In this document: piece by piece, positions 1 to 7,330 of the stretch
Layout of the letters: each line of letters starts with the position of its first letter
How positions within the stretch are numbered: the stretch's first letter is position 1
NCBI GenBank assembly: GCA_009926295.1
Contig: RFPF01000099.1
Coordinates: 1-9,810 of the forward strand
DNA: 9,810 nucleotides
Direction of reading: 5' to 3'
From: Planctomycetia bacterium
GTDB lineage: Bacteria; Planctomycetota; Planctomycetia; Pirellulales; UBA1268
Notes under the pieces: generated by a model
Databases searched by the model: none
Seen by the model: only the letters and a program-made list of their open reading frames with translations
What the model was told of the DNA's origin: nothing
Position numbers and translations under genes: made by a program

Positions 1-1
1 G

Positions 2-70
2 TCGAAGATCACGCAGAAGATCCTGCTGCTGGAGCAACTCAACCAGCGGGTGACGTCGAGCGTGCCGTGA
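2..70 (+). CDS. C-terminal end of an unidentified protein (partial)
   Basis: The window opens inside a gene. The frame starting at base 2 gives 22 residues (S-K-I-T-Q-K-I-L-L-L-E-Q-L-N-Q-R-V-T-S-S-V-P) and then TGA at 68-70. Nearly every third codon position is G or C, as in the genes downstream, whereas the competing frame from base 1 has mixed third positions, so frame 2 is the coding one. The leucine-rich stretch could be a short amphipathic helix. The fragment is too short to name a family. It is separated from aroC by 150 bp, so it need not be in the same operon. Confidence 0.55.
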   Translation, partial: SKITQKILLLEQLNQRVTSSVP

Positions 71-220
71 GCCGGGCGCCCGGCAGGAGTTCGCTCGTGA
101 CCTTCGGGTTTCGTGCTCTCGTACTGATCTAGGGAACCCGCGGAAGTGTGACTACACTCATGGTACCCTCGGGTTCCGTGACTTCCCTCGCCAGCATCGC
201 CGCCCACCCGCTGCCACTCC
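71..220 (+). promoter_or_regulatory. aroC upstream spacer with nested inverted repeat
   Basis: This 150-bp non-coding spacer precedes aroC. It contains an 8-bp perfect inverted repeat, GGAACCCG (133-140) and CGGGTTCC (170-177). Inside it lies a smaller 5-bp one, AGTGT (145-149) and ACACT (154-158), around a GACT loop. TACACT at 153-158 resembles a -10 box, but I find no good -35 at the right distance. The arrangement could be an operator or an RNA leader hairpin, or chance. No Shine-Dalgarno sequence lies in front of the aroC start. Confidence 0.3.
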
Positions 221-1360
221 ATGCTCCGTTATTGGACCGCCGGTGAATCGCACGGCCCCGCCCTCGTCGCCCTCGTGGACGGCTTTCCCGCCGGCCTCGA
301 GGTGGACAGAGCCGCCGTCGACGCGGAACTCGTGCGGCGGCAGGGCGGGTATGGCCGCGGTGGCCGCCAGCGGATCGAGACCGATTCCGTCACGTTTCTC
401 TCCGGGCTGTGGCGCGGCGTCACCCTCGGCAGCCCGCTCGCCCTCGAGGTGATCAACAAGGACGCCAAGCTCGAGAAACTCGAGGATGTCGATCGGCCCC
501 GGCCCGGCCATGCCGACCTGCCCGGGGCGATCAAGCACCTCGGCGGCGTGCGGGCCGTGCTCGAGCGGGCCAGCGCCCGCGAGACGGCCGCCCGGGTGGC
601 CGCGGGTGCGCTGGCCCGCCAATTGCTCGCCGCCTTCGGCATCGAACTGGCAGGCTGGGTGACGGAGCTCGGCGAGATCAGGCTCGGCGATCGCCCCGGC
701 ACGCTCGCCGAGCTGCGGCGGCTGCGCGATGCGAGCGCCGTCTACTCGCTCCATCCCGAACGCGACCCGGAGGTGACCTCGCTCATCGATCGTGTCGGCA
801 AGGAGGGGGATACGCTCGGTGGCATCGTCGAGGTGCGGGTGGAAGGCCTTCCCATCGGCCTCGGCACGCACGCCCAGTGGGACCGCAAGCTCGATGGCCG
901 CATCGCGCAGGCGGTGATGGCGGTACAGGCGATCAAGGGCGTCGAGATCGGCCTCGGGTTCGAGGCTGCCCGGCGGCGCGGGTCGCAGGTCCACGATGCC
1001 ATCCACTACGACGCCGGCGAGCGCGGCTCCGCCACGCTCGGATTCACGCGGCCGACGAACAACGCCGGCGGGCTCGAGGCGGGGATCACCAACGGCCAGC
1101 CGCTCGTGGTGCGGGCCGCGATGAAGCCGATCAGCACGCTGCGCAGGCCCCTGGAGTCGGTCAACCTGCGGACGAAGCAGCCCGAGGAGGCGGCCTACGA
1201 GCGGAGCGACGTGTGTGCCGTGAGCGCCGCGAGCGTGATCGTCGAGAACGTGGTGGCCTTCGAGGTGGCGGCCGCGTTCGTCGAAAAGTTCGGTGGTGAC
1301 AGCGTCGAGGAGATGCAGGGTCGCTTTCGGCTCTACCATGATCTTGCCCGGTCCCGCTGA
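221..1360 (+). CDS. aroC: chorismate synthase
   Basis: Chorismate synthase carries out the last step of the shikimate pathway in the cytoplasm: it removes phosphate from 5-enolpyruvylshikimate-3-phosphate to give chorismate, using reduced FMN. The 379-residue length is normal for the family. The N-terminus M-L-R-Y-W-T-A-G-E-S-H-G-P fits the family start and fixes ATG 221; His11 is the first conserved catalytic histidine. RPGHAD with His97 provides the second. The ERASARETAARV stretch, TNNAGGLEAGITNG, the MKPISTL segment and RSDVCAVSAA (R328 onward) are further family signatures. All key residues appear intact and no frameshift is seen. There is no Shine-Dalgarno sequence, so initiation may be leaderless or SD-independent. 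The next gene begins 32 bp after the stop with its own SD. No other shikimate gene is visible in the window, so aroC is not clustered with its pathway here. Confidence 0.97.
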   Translation: MLRYWTAGESHGPALVALVDGFPAGLEVDRAAVDAELVRRQGGYGRGGRQRIETDSVTFLSGLWRGVTLGSPLALEVINKDAKLEKLEDVDRPRPGHADLPGAIKHLGGVRAVLERASARETAARVAAGALARQLLAAFGIELAGWVTELGEIRLGDRPGTLAELRRLRDASAVYSLHPERDPEVTSLIDRVGKEGDTLGGIVEVRVEGLPIGLGTHAQWDRKLDGRIAQAVMAVQAIKGVEIGLGFEAARRRGSQVHDAIHYDAGERGSATLGFTRPTNNAGGLEAGITNGQPLVVRAAMKPISTLRRPLESVNLRTKQPEEAAYERSDVCAVSAASVIVENVVAFEVAAAFVEKFGGDSVEEMQGRFRLYHDLARSR

Positions 1361-1392
1361 GACCGGCCGGGGTGTTCGGGAGGTGGACAGGG

Positions 1393-2610
1393 ATGTTCAT
1401 CGAGCTGTCGGCGGGTCGGCGGCGCGCGGTGCGGTGGCTGTTTCTTGCCGCTGGAGTGCTGCCCTGCGCGCTGCTCGCCGCGGTCGCCTGGTGGTGGCAT
1501 TCTGCCGGGCACGTTGCCGCGCTCGAGCGGGAGGCGTCGGCGCACCTCGGTGTGCCCGTCTCGATCGGCCGCGTCGAGCATCCACGGCCGGGCGTGCTCC
1601 GGCTGTCGTCGGTGGGCGTCGGCGGGGCCACGGGTGTCGTGGTTCCCGAGATCGAGGTGGAGATCGCAGCCGCCGAGGTGCGGCTCAGACTGCCGCGGAT
1701 CGAGTTTTCGTCGACGGCGGCACGTGCGGCGGCCGACATCGTGGCGGACTGGCTTCGTACCCCGGAGCGTTTCCCGAAATCGTGGGTGGTGGACGTGGAG
1801 AGTCTCGCCTGGGTGTTGGACGATGACGCGAGGGTCGAGACTGCCGGGGGCTGGCACGTCGAGTGCGTGGCGGCGAATGGCGAACGGGCCGTGCGGCTGC
1901 GCGCCGAACCGGCGTCGGCCGACGAGATCAGGGTGCGGTGTCGCGGAGGGGCATGCGAGGTCGAGGCCGTCGTCGAAAGACCGCTTCCAGCGTCCGTCGT
2001 GGCCGCGGTGGTGGCCGGCGTTTTCGACCGCCCCGTGGCACTCGGGCAACGGGCGGTCGTGCACGGGCGGCTCGAGGCCTCCTGCGGGGAGCGCGGCTGG
2101 GCCGGACGGTGCTCGGGAGGCATCGAGCACTGCGATCTCTCCGCGGCGATCGCAGGCGTCCGGCCACTGTTCGAGGGCGACGTGAGGCTCGACGTGGCCG
2201 CGCTGGAGTTTTTCGCCGGGAGACTCACCCAGGGCGACCTGCGGATTTCATCGGAGGCCGGCGCCGTGGCCCAGGAGGTTCTCGAGAGCCTCGTTTCCCG
2301 CCTCGGCTGCCGTCCCGGGCCGGCCTACCGATCCCTCGCCGGAGACGGCATGCGCCGCTTCGACGATTTGTCGTGCCGGATGACGATCGACGCCCGCGGG
2401 CTCGAGATCGGCCCGCTCCCGTCGGCCGGCGCCGGCCTGATATCGTTCCAAGGGCTGAACATGATCGAGAGTCCGACGGGGCCGATGCCGGCCGCCCGTC
2501 TCGCCTGGCTTTTCGCGCCGGCCGATCGGCCAAGCGTGCCGGCAACCCCCGTCAGCGCATGGCTGATTTCCCTGCTCCCGGAGCACGGCCCGCGGGCCGA
2601 CGGATTTTGA
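1393..2610 (+). CDS. membrane-anchored exported protein of unknown function, faintly AsmA-like
   Basis: I do not recognise a defined family. The 405-residue protein has a basic N-terminus (G-R-R-R-A-V-R), one hydrophobic segment at about residues 14-36, and then a long polar region, so it should be anchored in the inner membrane with the body outside the cytoplasm. Right after the anchor comes a segment ending A-H-L-G-V-P-V-S-I-G-R-V, followed by alternating beta-type stretches and a G-R-L-T-Q-G-D-L-R-I pattern. This layout resembles AsmA/DUF748-type envelope proteins, but only weakly. Eight cysteines lie outside the anchor, several in pairs, and could form disulfides. ATG 1393 is chosen because GGGAGG (1378-1383) is well placed before it; a GTG at 1372 in the same frame would add seven residues. 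It follows aroC closely and may be co-transcribed with it. Third-position GC bias supports it as a real gene. Confidence 0.8.
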   Translation: MFIELSAGRRRAVRWLFLAAGVLPCALLAAVAWWWHSAGHVAALEREASAHLGVPVSIGRVEHPRPGVLRLSSVGVGGATGVVVPEIEVEIAAAEVRLRLPRIEFSSTAARAAADIVADWLRTPERFPKSWVVDVESLAWVLDDDARVETAGGWHVECVAANGERAVRLRAEPASADEIRVRCRGGACEVEAVVERPLPASVVAAVVAGVFDRPVALGQRAVVHGRLEASCGERGWAGRCSGGIEHCDLSAAIAGVRPLFEGDVRLDVAALEFFAGRLTQGDLRISSEAGAVAQEVLESLVSRLGCRPGPAYRSLAGDGMRRFDDLSCRMTIDARGLEIGPLPSAGAGLISFQGLNMIESPTGPMPAARLAWLFAPADRPSVPATPVSAWLISLLPEHGPRADGF

Positions 2611-2735
2611 CGCATTTTTGACAGGGTTCGGACCGCCCCATGACCGGGGGTGGATGGCGAAAACGCCGAAAATTGTCACAGTGTGTCAGCGGTGGCCGGA
2701 GGTCCCGGTCGTCGCGGTCTTCAGCGAGGAATTTC

Positions 2736-3734
2736 ATGGCCACGGCGAATGTGCCCTGCGATGCGACCGATCACGAGTCCGGCTACGTCGGCGGCTCCGC
2801 AGCCACGCCGCGGCACGAGCGCGAGCCGCGGCGCGACGGTCGCGGCCATGTCGGCCGCGGCTGGGGCGCCATCGCCTGGCCCACGATGATATGGATTGGC
2901 GGCATTCATCTGGCGGCGCTCGCGGCGCCATTTTGCTTCACGTGGTCGGGCCTCGCGATCTGCCTGGCCCTGTATTACGTCTCAGGCAGCCTCGGCGTGT
3001 GCCTCGGCTACCACCGGCTTCTCACGCACGGCAGTTTCTCGACGTGGCGTCCGGTGAAGGTGTTCTACGCATTCCTCGGAGGCATCTCCGGGGAAGGTTC
3101 GGCCATCGACTGGGTCGCGAACCATCGCAAGCACCATGCCTTCAGCGATCAGGAGGGTGATCCGCACACGCCCCGCGACGGAGGGCTGTGGGCCCACATG
3201 CTCTGGCTGTTCCCTCGGCACTCCCCGGGAGAACTCGCCGCCCACGTCGCCCGCTGGGCGCCCGATCTGGAGCGCGACCCCGCGATCCGCTTCCTGCATC
3301 AGACGTTCATCCTCTGGCACGTGCTGGTCGGTGCAGCGTTGCTCGCCTCCGGCTGGCTGCTTTATGGTCCGTTCACGGGCATGTCGTGGCTCGTGTGGGG
3401 CCTGGCGGTGCGGATGGTGATCGTGTTTCACGTCACGTGGCTCGTGAATTCGGCGACGCACATGTGGGGATACCGCAATTACGAGACGACCGACGACTCC
3501 CGGAACCTGTGGTGGGTCGGCCTGCTCGCGTTCGGCGAGGGCTGGCACAACAACCACCACGCATACCAGCGCATGGCGAAGCACGGCCACAAGTGGTGGG
3601 AAGTCGACGTCACCTACTGGGCGATCGTCGCGATGGAGCGGCTCGGGCTGGCCTGGAACGTGGTGCACACGCCGCCGGGCGGGCGTCGCGGCGGCACCGC
3701 CGTCGCGATCGAGGGGGCGGACGGCACCCATTGA
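2736..3734 (+). CDS. Delta9-type fatty acyl desaturase (membrane, di-iron)
   Basis: This membrane-bound fatty acyl desaturase inserts a cis double bond into a saturated acyl chain (acyl-CoA or acyl-lipid), using oxygen and a di-iron centre. Three histidine boxes are complete: HRLLTH (H93-H98), HRKHH (H130-H134) and HNNHH (H271-H275). The extra Asn/His pair in N-S-A-T-H-M-W-G (N238, H242) is typical of the SCD/Ole1/DesC Delta9 group. Hydrophobic segments lie at about residues 46-68, 70-91 and a paired region at about 190-240, as in this fold. There is no fused cytochrome b5 domain, so an external electron donor is needed. ATG 2736 is preferred because GAGGA (2726-2730) sits 5 nt upstream; an in-frame ATG at 2640 would add an Arg/Ser-rich 32-residue tail atypical of the family. 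A perfect TTGACA (2618-2623) lies upstream, but I see no matching -10 box. Chain position and substrate cannot be read from sequence. Confidence 0.93.
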   Translation: MATANVPCDATDHESGYVGGSAATPRHEREPRRDGRGHVGRGWGAIAWPTMIWIGGIHLAALAAPFCFTWSGLAICLALYYVSGSLGVCLGYHRLLTHGSFSTWRPVKVFYAFLGGISGEGSAIDWVANHRKHHAFSDQEGDPHTPRDGGLWAHMLWLFPRHSPGELAAHVARWAPDLERDPAIRFLHQTFILWHVLVGAALLASGWLLYGPFTGMSWLVWGLAVRMVIVFHVTWLVNSATHMWGYRNYETTDDSRNLWWVGLLAFGEGWHNNHHAYQRMAKHGHKWWEVDVTYWAIVAMERLGLAWNVVHTPPGGRRGGTAVAIEGADGTH

Positions 3735-3876
3735 CGCCACCGGGTGGATCCCGCTCCCGCCCGGCGTCGACGGCCCCTCTGTTGCAGCCACCGGGCCGCC
3801 CGTTAGACTTTCGTCCTGCCGGCGCACGAGCCCGGCACACCACCAGGCCGCCCCCCGGCGGGCGGAAATACGGCCG
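3735..3876 (+). promoter_or_regulatory. rpsO upstream region with candidate sigma-70 promoter
   Basis: This spacer of 142 bp lies between the desaturase and rpsO. TTGCAG (3782-3787) and TAGACT (3804-3809), 16 bp apart, make a reasonable sigma-70 type promoter for rpsO-pnp, leaving a leader of roughly 60 nt. Just after the desaturase stop, GACGCC (3733-3738) can pair with GGCGTC (3763-3768) around a GC-rich loop. No T-run follows, so it is not a clear intrinsic terminator. The leader may also carry the S15 autoregulatory structure known in other bacteria, but I cannot identify it by eye. Confidence 0.4.
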
Positions 3877-4143
3877 ATGCTGACGAAAGATCGCAAGAAG
3901 GAACTGATCGGCGCCTACCGGCGCGGCACCGCGGACACCGGGTCCGCCGAGGTTCAAATCGCCCTGCTCTCGGGGCGGATATCGCACCTGACGGATCACT
4001 TCAAGAAGCACACGAAGGATCACGCGAGCCGCCGCGGCCTGCTCATGATGGTGAGCCGTCGCCGTCGGCTGCTCGACTATCTCAAGCGGGTCGCGCCGCA
4101 GCGGTATCTCGACGTCATCAAGCGGCTGGAGATCCGCAAGTAG
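3877..4143 (+). CDS. rpsO: 30S ribosomal protein S15
   Basis: S15 is a primary 16S rRNA-binding protein that nucleates assembly of the platform of the 30S subunit. The 88-residue length is standard. The whole S15 pattern is present: an N-terminal L-T-K-D-R-K-K-E-L-I, then D-T-G-S-A-E-V-Q-I-A-L-L-S-G-R-I at about residues 20-35, the H-x-K-D-H-A-S-R-R-G-L-L block, and R-R-R-R-L-L-D-Y-L-K near the C-terminus. ATG 3877 gives the canonical N-terminus; there is no strong Shine-Dalgarno sequence, only a purine-bearing GGCGGAAA. It lies immediately upstream of pnp, the conserved rpsO-pnp order. In Escherichia coli, S15 represses its own translation by binding its mRNA; whether that holds here cannot be seen. 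Confidence 0.98.
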   Translation: MLTKDRKKELIGAYRRGTADTGSAEVQIALLSGRISHLTDHFKKHTKDHASRRGLLMMVSRRRRLLDYLKRVAPQRYLDVIKRLEIRK

Positions 4144-4353
4144 TGTTCGTCGTCGCGTTCGACCGGAGAGCCGGCAGGGCGGGCGGCGGGCGGTATCGGG
4201 GCCGGGAGTGTTTCCCGGGTTCCGGAAGAACGGGCTTCCGATGTGCCGGGCGAACCGGCGGCGTCCCTGGCCCCGTTCAGAAAGTCAATCATCAGAGTTC
4301 GGACAAAGGCTTGCCCGGCCCATGGCCGGGCGTGAAGGGAAGGAAAAACAGCA
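4144..4353 (+). promoter_or_regulatory. rpsO-pnp intergenic leader with four hairpins
   Basis: These 210 bp hold no credible gene but a row of perfect short inverted repeats. They are CCGGGA/TCCCGG (4202-4207 and 4213-4218), CGGAAG/CTTCCG (4223-4228 and 4235-4240), GCCGG/CCGGC (4245-4249 and 4255-4259) and the strongest, GCCCGGCC/GGCCGGGC (4313-4320 and 4324-4331) with a CAT loop. The last ends just before the pnp ribosome-binding site (GGGAAGGA, 4337-4344). None has a following T-run, so they look like mRNA structures rather than intrinsic terminators. In E. coli the pnp leader is a processed stem through which RNase III and PNPase control pnp; this region may serve the same role. Confidence 0.5.
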
Positions 4354-6486
4354 ATGAAGGTACGAGTTGAACGCAAGATCGGCGACAACGTGCTCGCCAT
4401 GGAAACGGGGCTCCTCGCCAAGCAGGCCGCCGGCAGCGTGATCGTGAGTTACGGCGACACCACGGTGATCGTGGCCGCGGCGACCGGCGCACCGCGCCCG
4501 GGCATCGACTTCTTTCCGCTCACCTGCGACTACCGCGAGCGGTCCGCCGCGGCCGGAAAGTTTCCCGGCGGCTTCCTCAAGCGCGAAGGGCGGCCGACGA
4601 TGAAGGAAACGCTCACCAGCCGCCTCATGGACCGGCCGATTCGGCCCCTCTTTCCCGACGGCTTCTACGACGAGGTGCAGATCCAGGCCTCGGTGCTCTC
4701 CAGCGACAAGCAGAACGACGGCGACGTGCTCGCCATGAACGGCGCCTCGGCGGCTCTGTCCATCTCGCCGCTGCCGTTTCGCGGCCCGCTGGGCAGCGTG
4801 CGGCTGGCGCAGATCGACGGCCGGTTCGTCCCGTTCCCCACGCAGGACCAGCTCGAGGAGAGCGACCTCGATCTCGTGATCTCCGGCAGCGAGACAGCGG
4901 TGCTGATGATCGAGGGCTTTGCCCGTGAGATGCCCGAAGACCGCATGCTCGAGGCGATCGCCGAGGCACATCGCTACGTCCGCGAGATCTGCGCGATGCA
5001 GCACGAGTTGGTGCAGAAGGCGGGCAAGCCCAAGAAGGAGTACGTGCTCGCCGACTACACGCACCTGCGAGACCGGCTGACGCGCGACTATCTCGGCGAG
5101 CTGAAGGCCGCCAAGGCGATCGAGGGCAAGCAGGAGCGAGGCCAGGCCGTAAAGGCGCTCCGTGAGCGGGCCAAGGCGGCGGTGGTGCCCGCCGAGCCCG
5201 CCCCGGGCAGGCCCGGCGATGCGGGCGGCGTCAGCGAAGCCGATTTCGCGCACGTCTGGCACGGGCTGGAGGAACGGGCGGTGCGCGAACTGATCCTCGA
5301 GGGGCGTCGGCCCGACGGCCGCGATTCCCGGACGCTGCGTCCGATCCACTGCGAGGTGGACCTGCTGCCGCGGGTGCACGGGTCGGCGATGTTTCAGCGC
5401 GGCGAAACTCAGGCCCTCGTCACCATCACGCTCGGGACCGGCAAGGACGAGCAGCGGGTCGACGGCCTGATCGACGAATATTCGAAGAAATTCATGCTGG
5501 ACTACTACTTTCCGTCGTTCTCGGTGGGCGAGGTGCGGCCAATCCGCGGGCCCGGCCGGCGCGAGATCGGGCACGGCGCGCTCGCCGAGCGCAGCGTGAA
5601 GCCGGTGCTTCCCGAGCCCGACACGTTCCCCTACACGATCCGCGTGATCTCCGACATCCTCGAGTCGAACGGCTCGAGTTCCATGGCGAGCGTCTGCGGA
5701 GCCACGCTCGGCCTGATGGCCGCCGGCGTGCCGATCACCAACCCCGTGGCGGGAATCTCGGTCGGTCTCGTGAAGCAGTCGGAGAACCAGTGGGTGCTCC
5801 TCACGGACATCATCGGCGACGAGGATCACTACGGCGACATGGACTTCAAGATCGCCGGCTCGCAGAACGGCATCACGGGCATCCAGCTCGACCTCAAGAT
5901 CGACGGCATCTCCCCCGCGATCATCGAGGCCACCCTCCGCCAGTCGCGCGAGGCACGTCTCGAGATCCTCAAGACGATGCTGTCGGCGATCCGTCGTCCG
6001 CGGTCGGAGATCTCGGTCTGGGCGCCGCGGTTGCTGCGCACCCAGATCAATCCCGAGAAGATCGGGCTCCTCATCGGGCCCGGTGGAAAGACGATCCGCG
6101 CGATCCAGGAATCGACCGGGGCGAGCATCGAGGTGGAGGACGACGGCACTGTGACCGTCGCCAGCCACGATGCCGAAGGGGCGATGGCCGCCATGGCCAA
6201 GGTGGAGGCGCTCACCGCGTCGATCCAGGTCGGCCGGATCTACGAGGGCCGGGTCACGAGCATCAAGGACTTCGGCGCCTTCGTCGAACTCGTGCCGGGC
6301 AAGGACGGCCTGTGCCACATCAGCGAACTCTCCGACGAATACGTCTCGAGCGTCGCCGACGTGTGTCGCGTGGGCGACGTCATGCGGGTGAAGGTGATCG
6401 CGGTGGACGACCAGGACCGCGTCAAGCTCAGCCGCAAGGTCGCGATGCGGGAACTCGCGGAGAGCGGCGGCGGGAACCCGTCGTAG
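4354..6486 (+). CDS. pnp: polynucleotide phosphorylase (polyribonucleotide nucleotidyltransferase)
   Basis: PNPase degrades RNA processively from the 3' end using phosphate and releasing nucleoside diphosphates; it forms a trimeric ring and often joins the degradosome. The 710 residues match the usual length (E. coli 711). The order is canonical: a first RNase PH-like domain with F-F-P-L-T and DRPIRPLFP; an alpha-helical linker around residues 230-320, including a Gly/Pro-rich stretch near 285-295; a second, catalytic RNase PH domain with RRGETQALVT-like (Q-R-G-E-T-Q-A-L-V-T), RREIGHG, ESNGSSSMASVCG and GDEDHYGDMDFK, where D489 and D495 match catalytic E. coli D486 and D492; a KH domain with G-P-G-G loop (575-578); and a C-terminal S1 domain from about 626 (D-F-G-A-F-V). 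ATG 4354 is fixed by a strong SD, GGGAAGGA, and the family N-terminus. The KH loop is GPGG where E. coli has GKGG. No degradosome tail is present. Confidence 0.98.
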   Translation: MKVRVERKIGDNVLAMETGLLAKQAAGSVIVSYGDTTVIVAAATGAPRPGIDFFPLTCDYRERSAAAGKFPGGFLKREGRPTMKETLTSRLMDRPIRPLFPDGFYDEVQIQASVLSSDKQNDGDVLAMNGASAALSISPLPFRGPLGSVRLAQIDGRFVPFPTQDQLEESDLDLVISGSETAVLMIEGFAREMPEDRMLEAIAEAHRYVREICAMQHELVQKAGKPKKEYVLADYTHLRDRLTRDYLGELKAAKAIEGKQERGQAVKALRERAKAAVVPAEPAPGRPGDAGGVSEADFAHVWHGLEERAVRELILEGRRPDGRDSRTLRPIHCEVDLLPRVHGSAMFQRGETQALVTITLGTGKDEQRVDGLIDEYSKKFMLDYYFPSFSVGEVRPIRGPGRREIGHGALAERSVKPVLPEPDTFPYTIRVISDILESNGSSSMASVCGATLGLMAAGVPITNPVAGISVGLVKQSENQWVLLTDIIGDEDHYGDMDFKIAGSQNGITGIQLDLKIDGISPAIIEATLRQSREARLEILKTMLSAIRRPRSEISVWAPRLLRTQINPEKIGLLIGPGGKTIRAIQESTGASIEVEDDGTVTVASHDAEGAMAAMAKVEALTASIQVGRIYEGRVTSIKDFGAFVELVPGKDGLCHISELSDEYVSSVADVCRVGDVMRVKVIAVDDQDRVKLSRKVAMRELAESGGGNPS

Positions 6487-6525
6487 TCGCCGGCACCCCA
6501 GGATCACCCCCAGGGTCGGTCGGCC

Positions 6526-7281
6526 ATGTCGTCGGATGACGAGTCGGCCCGCTTGCGGGCGGAGACATACTCCGAGTTCGCGGCTCTCGTGGGCGCCCTC
6601 GCCCACGAGATCCGCAATCCCCTTTCCACGATCCGGCTCAACATGGAGTTGCTCGCCGAGGATTTCGAGAACGCCGATCCGGATTCGCCGACGAAGCAGC
6701 GCGACCGGCGGGCCAAGGCCAAGATCGAGCTCGTGCGACAGGAGTGCGACCGGCTCCAGAAGCTGCTCGGCGACTTTCTCGACTTCGCCCGGCAGGAAAA
6801 GCTCTCGCTCGAGCCCGGAAGCCTCAATGCCGAGATCGAGCAGTTACTCGACTTCTTCGCCCCGCAGGCCAGGGATGCAGGAGTCGAAATCGTGCGCTAC
6901 CTCGATCCCGAGCTTCCCAACGTGCGGCTCGACCGCGAGACGCTGCGATCGGCGATCCTCAACCTGCTCATTAACGCGGTGCAGGCCATGGACGGGGGCG
7001 GCCAACTGGTGGTGCGGACTCGGGCGAAGGGCCTCGGCGTCGTGGTCGAGTTGATCGACACCGGCCCCGGCATGGACGCGGAGACGCTGGCCAAGGTGTT
7101 TCGGGCCTTCTACACAACGAAGCAGGGAGGCTCGGGCCTCGGGCTGCCGACGGCCCGGAAGATCGTCGAGGCGCACGGCGGCACGATCGACATCGAGAGC
7201 GCCCCCGGTCGCGGCACGCAGGTGACGATCTGGCTCCCCGCGCCGCCGCGGCTTCCGACGGTCGGCTCAGGTGGGCGGTAA
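6526..7281 (+). CDS. soluble sensor histidine kinase (NtrB-like, no sensor domain)
   Basis: This is a two-component histidine kinase of 251 residues that autophosphorylates and passes phosphate to a response regulator, almost certainly the one encoded next. The H-box A-H-E-I-R-N-P-L-S-T-I has the phospho-accepting His27. The N-box with N150 (N-L-L-I-N-A-V-Q-A-M), D-T-G-P-G-M (from D178) and G-S-G-L-G-L (202-207) form a complete ATP-binding domain. Only about 20 residues precede the dimerisation/H-box region, and there are no membrane segments, so it is a cytoplasmic kinase lacking PAS, GAF or HAMP input. A signal must come from a partner protein or from the helices around His27. It begins 39 bp after pnp, with no strong SD, and is followed directly by the regulator gene, so the pair is likely co-transcribed and perhaps reads through from pnp. 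Confidence 0.93.
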   Translation: MSSDDESARLRAETYSEFAALVGALAHEIRNPLSTIRLNMELLAEDFENADPDSPTKQRDRRAKAKIELVRQECDRLQKLLGDFLDFARQEKLSLEPGSLNAEIEQLLDFFAPQARDAGVEIVRYLDPELPNVRLDRETLRSAILNLLINAVQAMDGGGQLVVRTRAKGLGVVVELIDTGPGMDAETLAKVFRAFYTTKQGGSGLGLPTARKIVEAHGGTIDIESAPGRGTQVTIWLPAPPRLPTVGSGGR

Positions 7282-7330
7282 TCACCGCGGAACTGGACGC
7301 CTCCCAGCGTCGCCTCGTACGATCCTCATC

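Noticed and set aside
1852..1867. A sigma-54-like promoter, TGGCAC with GTGC five bases later
   Set aside because: It lies inside a coding sequence, and the -12 element departs from TTGC. Other TGGCAC copies in the window are also inside genes and lack a -12 box.
2618..2623. A perfect TTGACA -35 box before the desaturase
   Set aside because: No -10-like hexamer is found 15-19 bp downstream, so it is not called as a promoter.
2640..2735. An N-terminal extension of the desaturase from ATG 2640
   Set aside because: The added residues are Arg/Ser-rich and unlike the family, while ATG 2736 has a well-placed GAGGA.
4143..4370. A 75-codon + strand frame filling the rpsO-pnp spacer
   Set aside because: It overlaps the rpsO stop and the pnp start, lacks a ribosome-binding site, is Gly/Arg-rich, and is better explained by the hairpin-bearing leader.
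4285..6606. A 773-codon open frame on the minus strand across pnp
   Set aside because: It is the antisense of a certain pnp gene. Long antisense frames are expected in high-GC coding DNA, and its translation (rich in H, R, D, L) matches no family. The same holds for 6971-8788 minus and 158-1339 minus.
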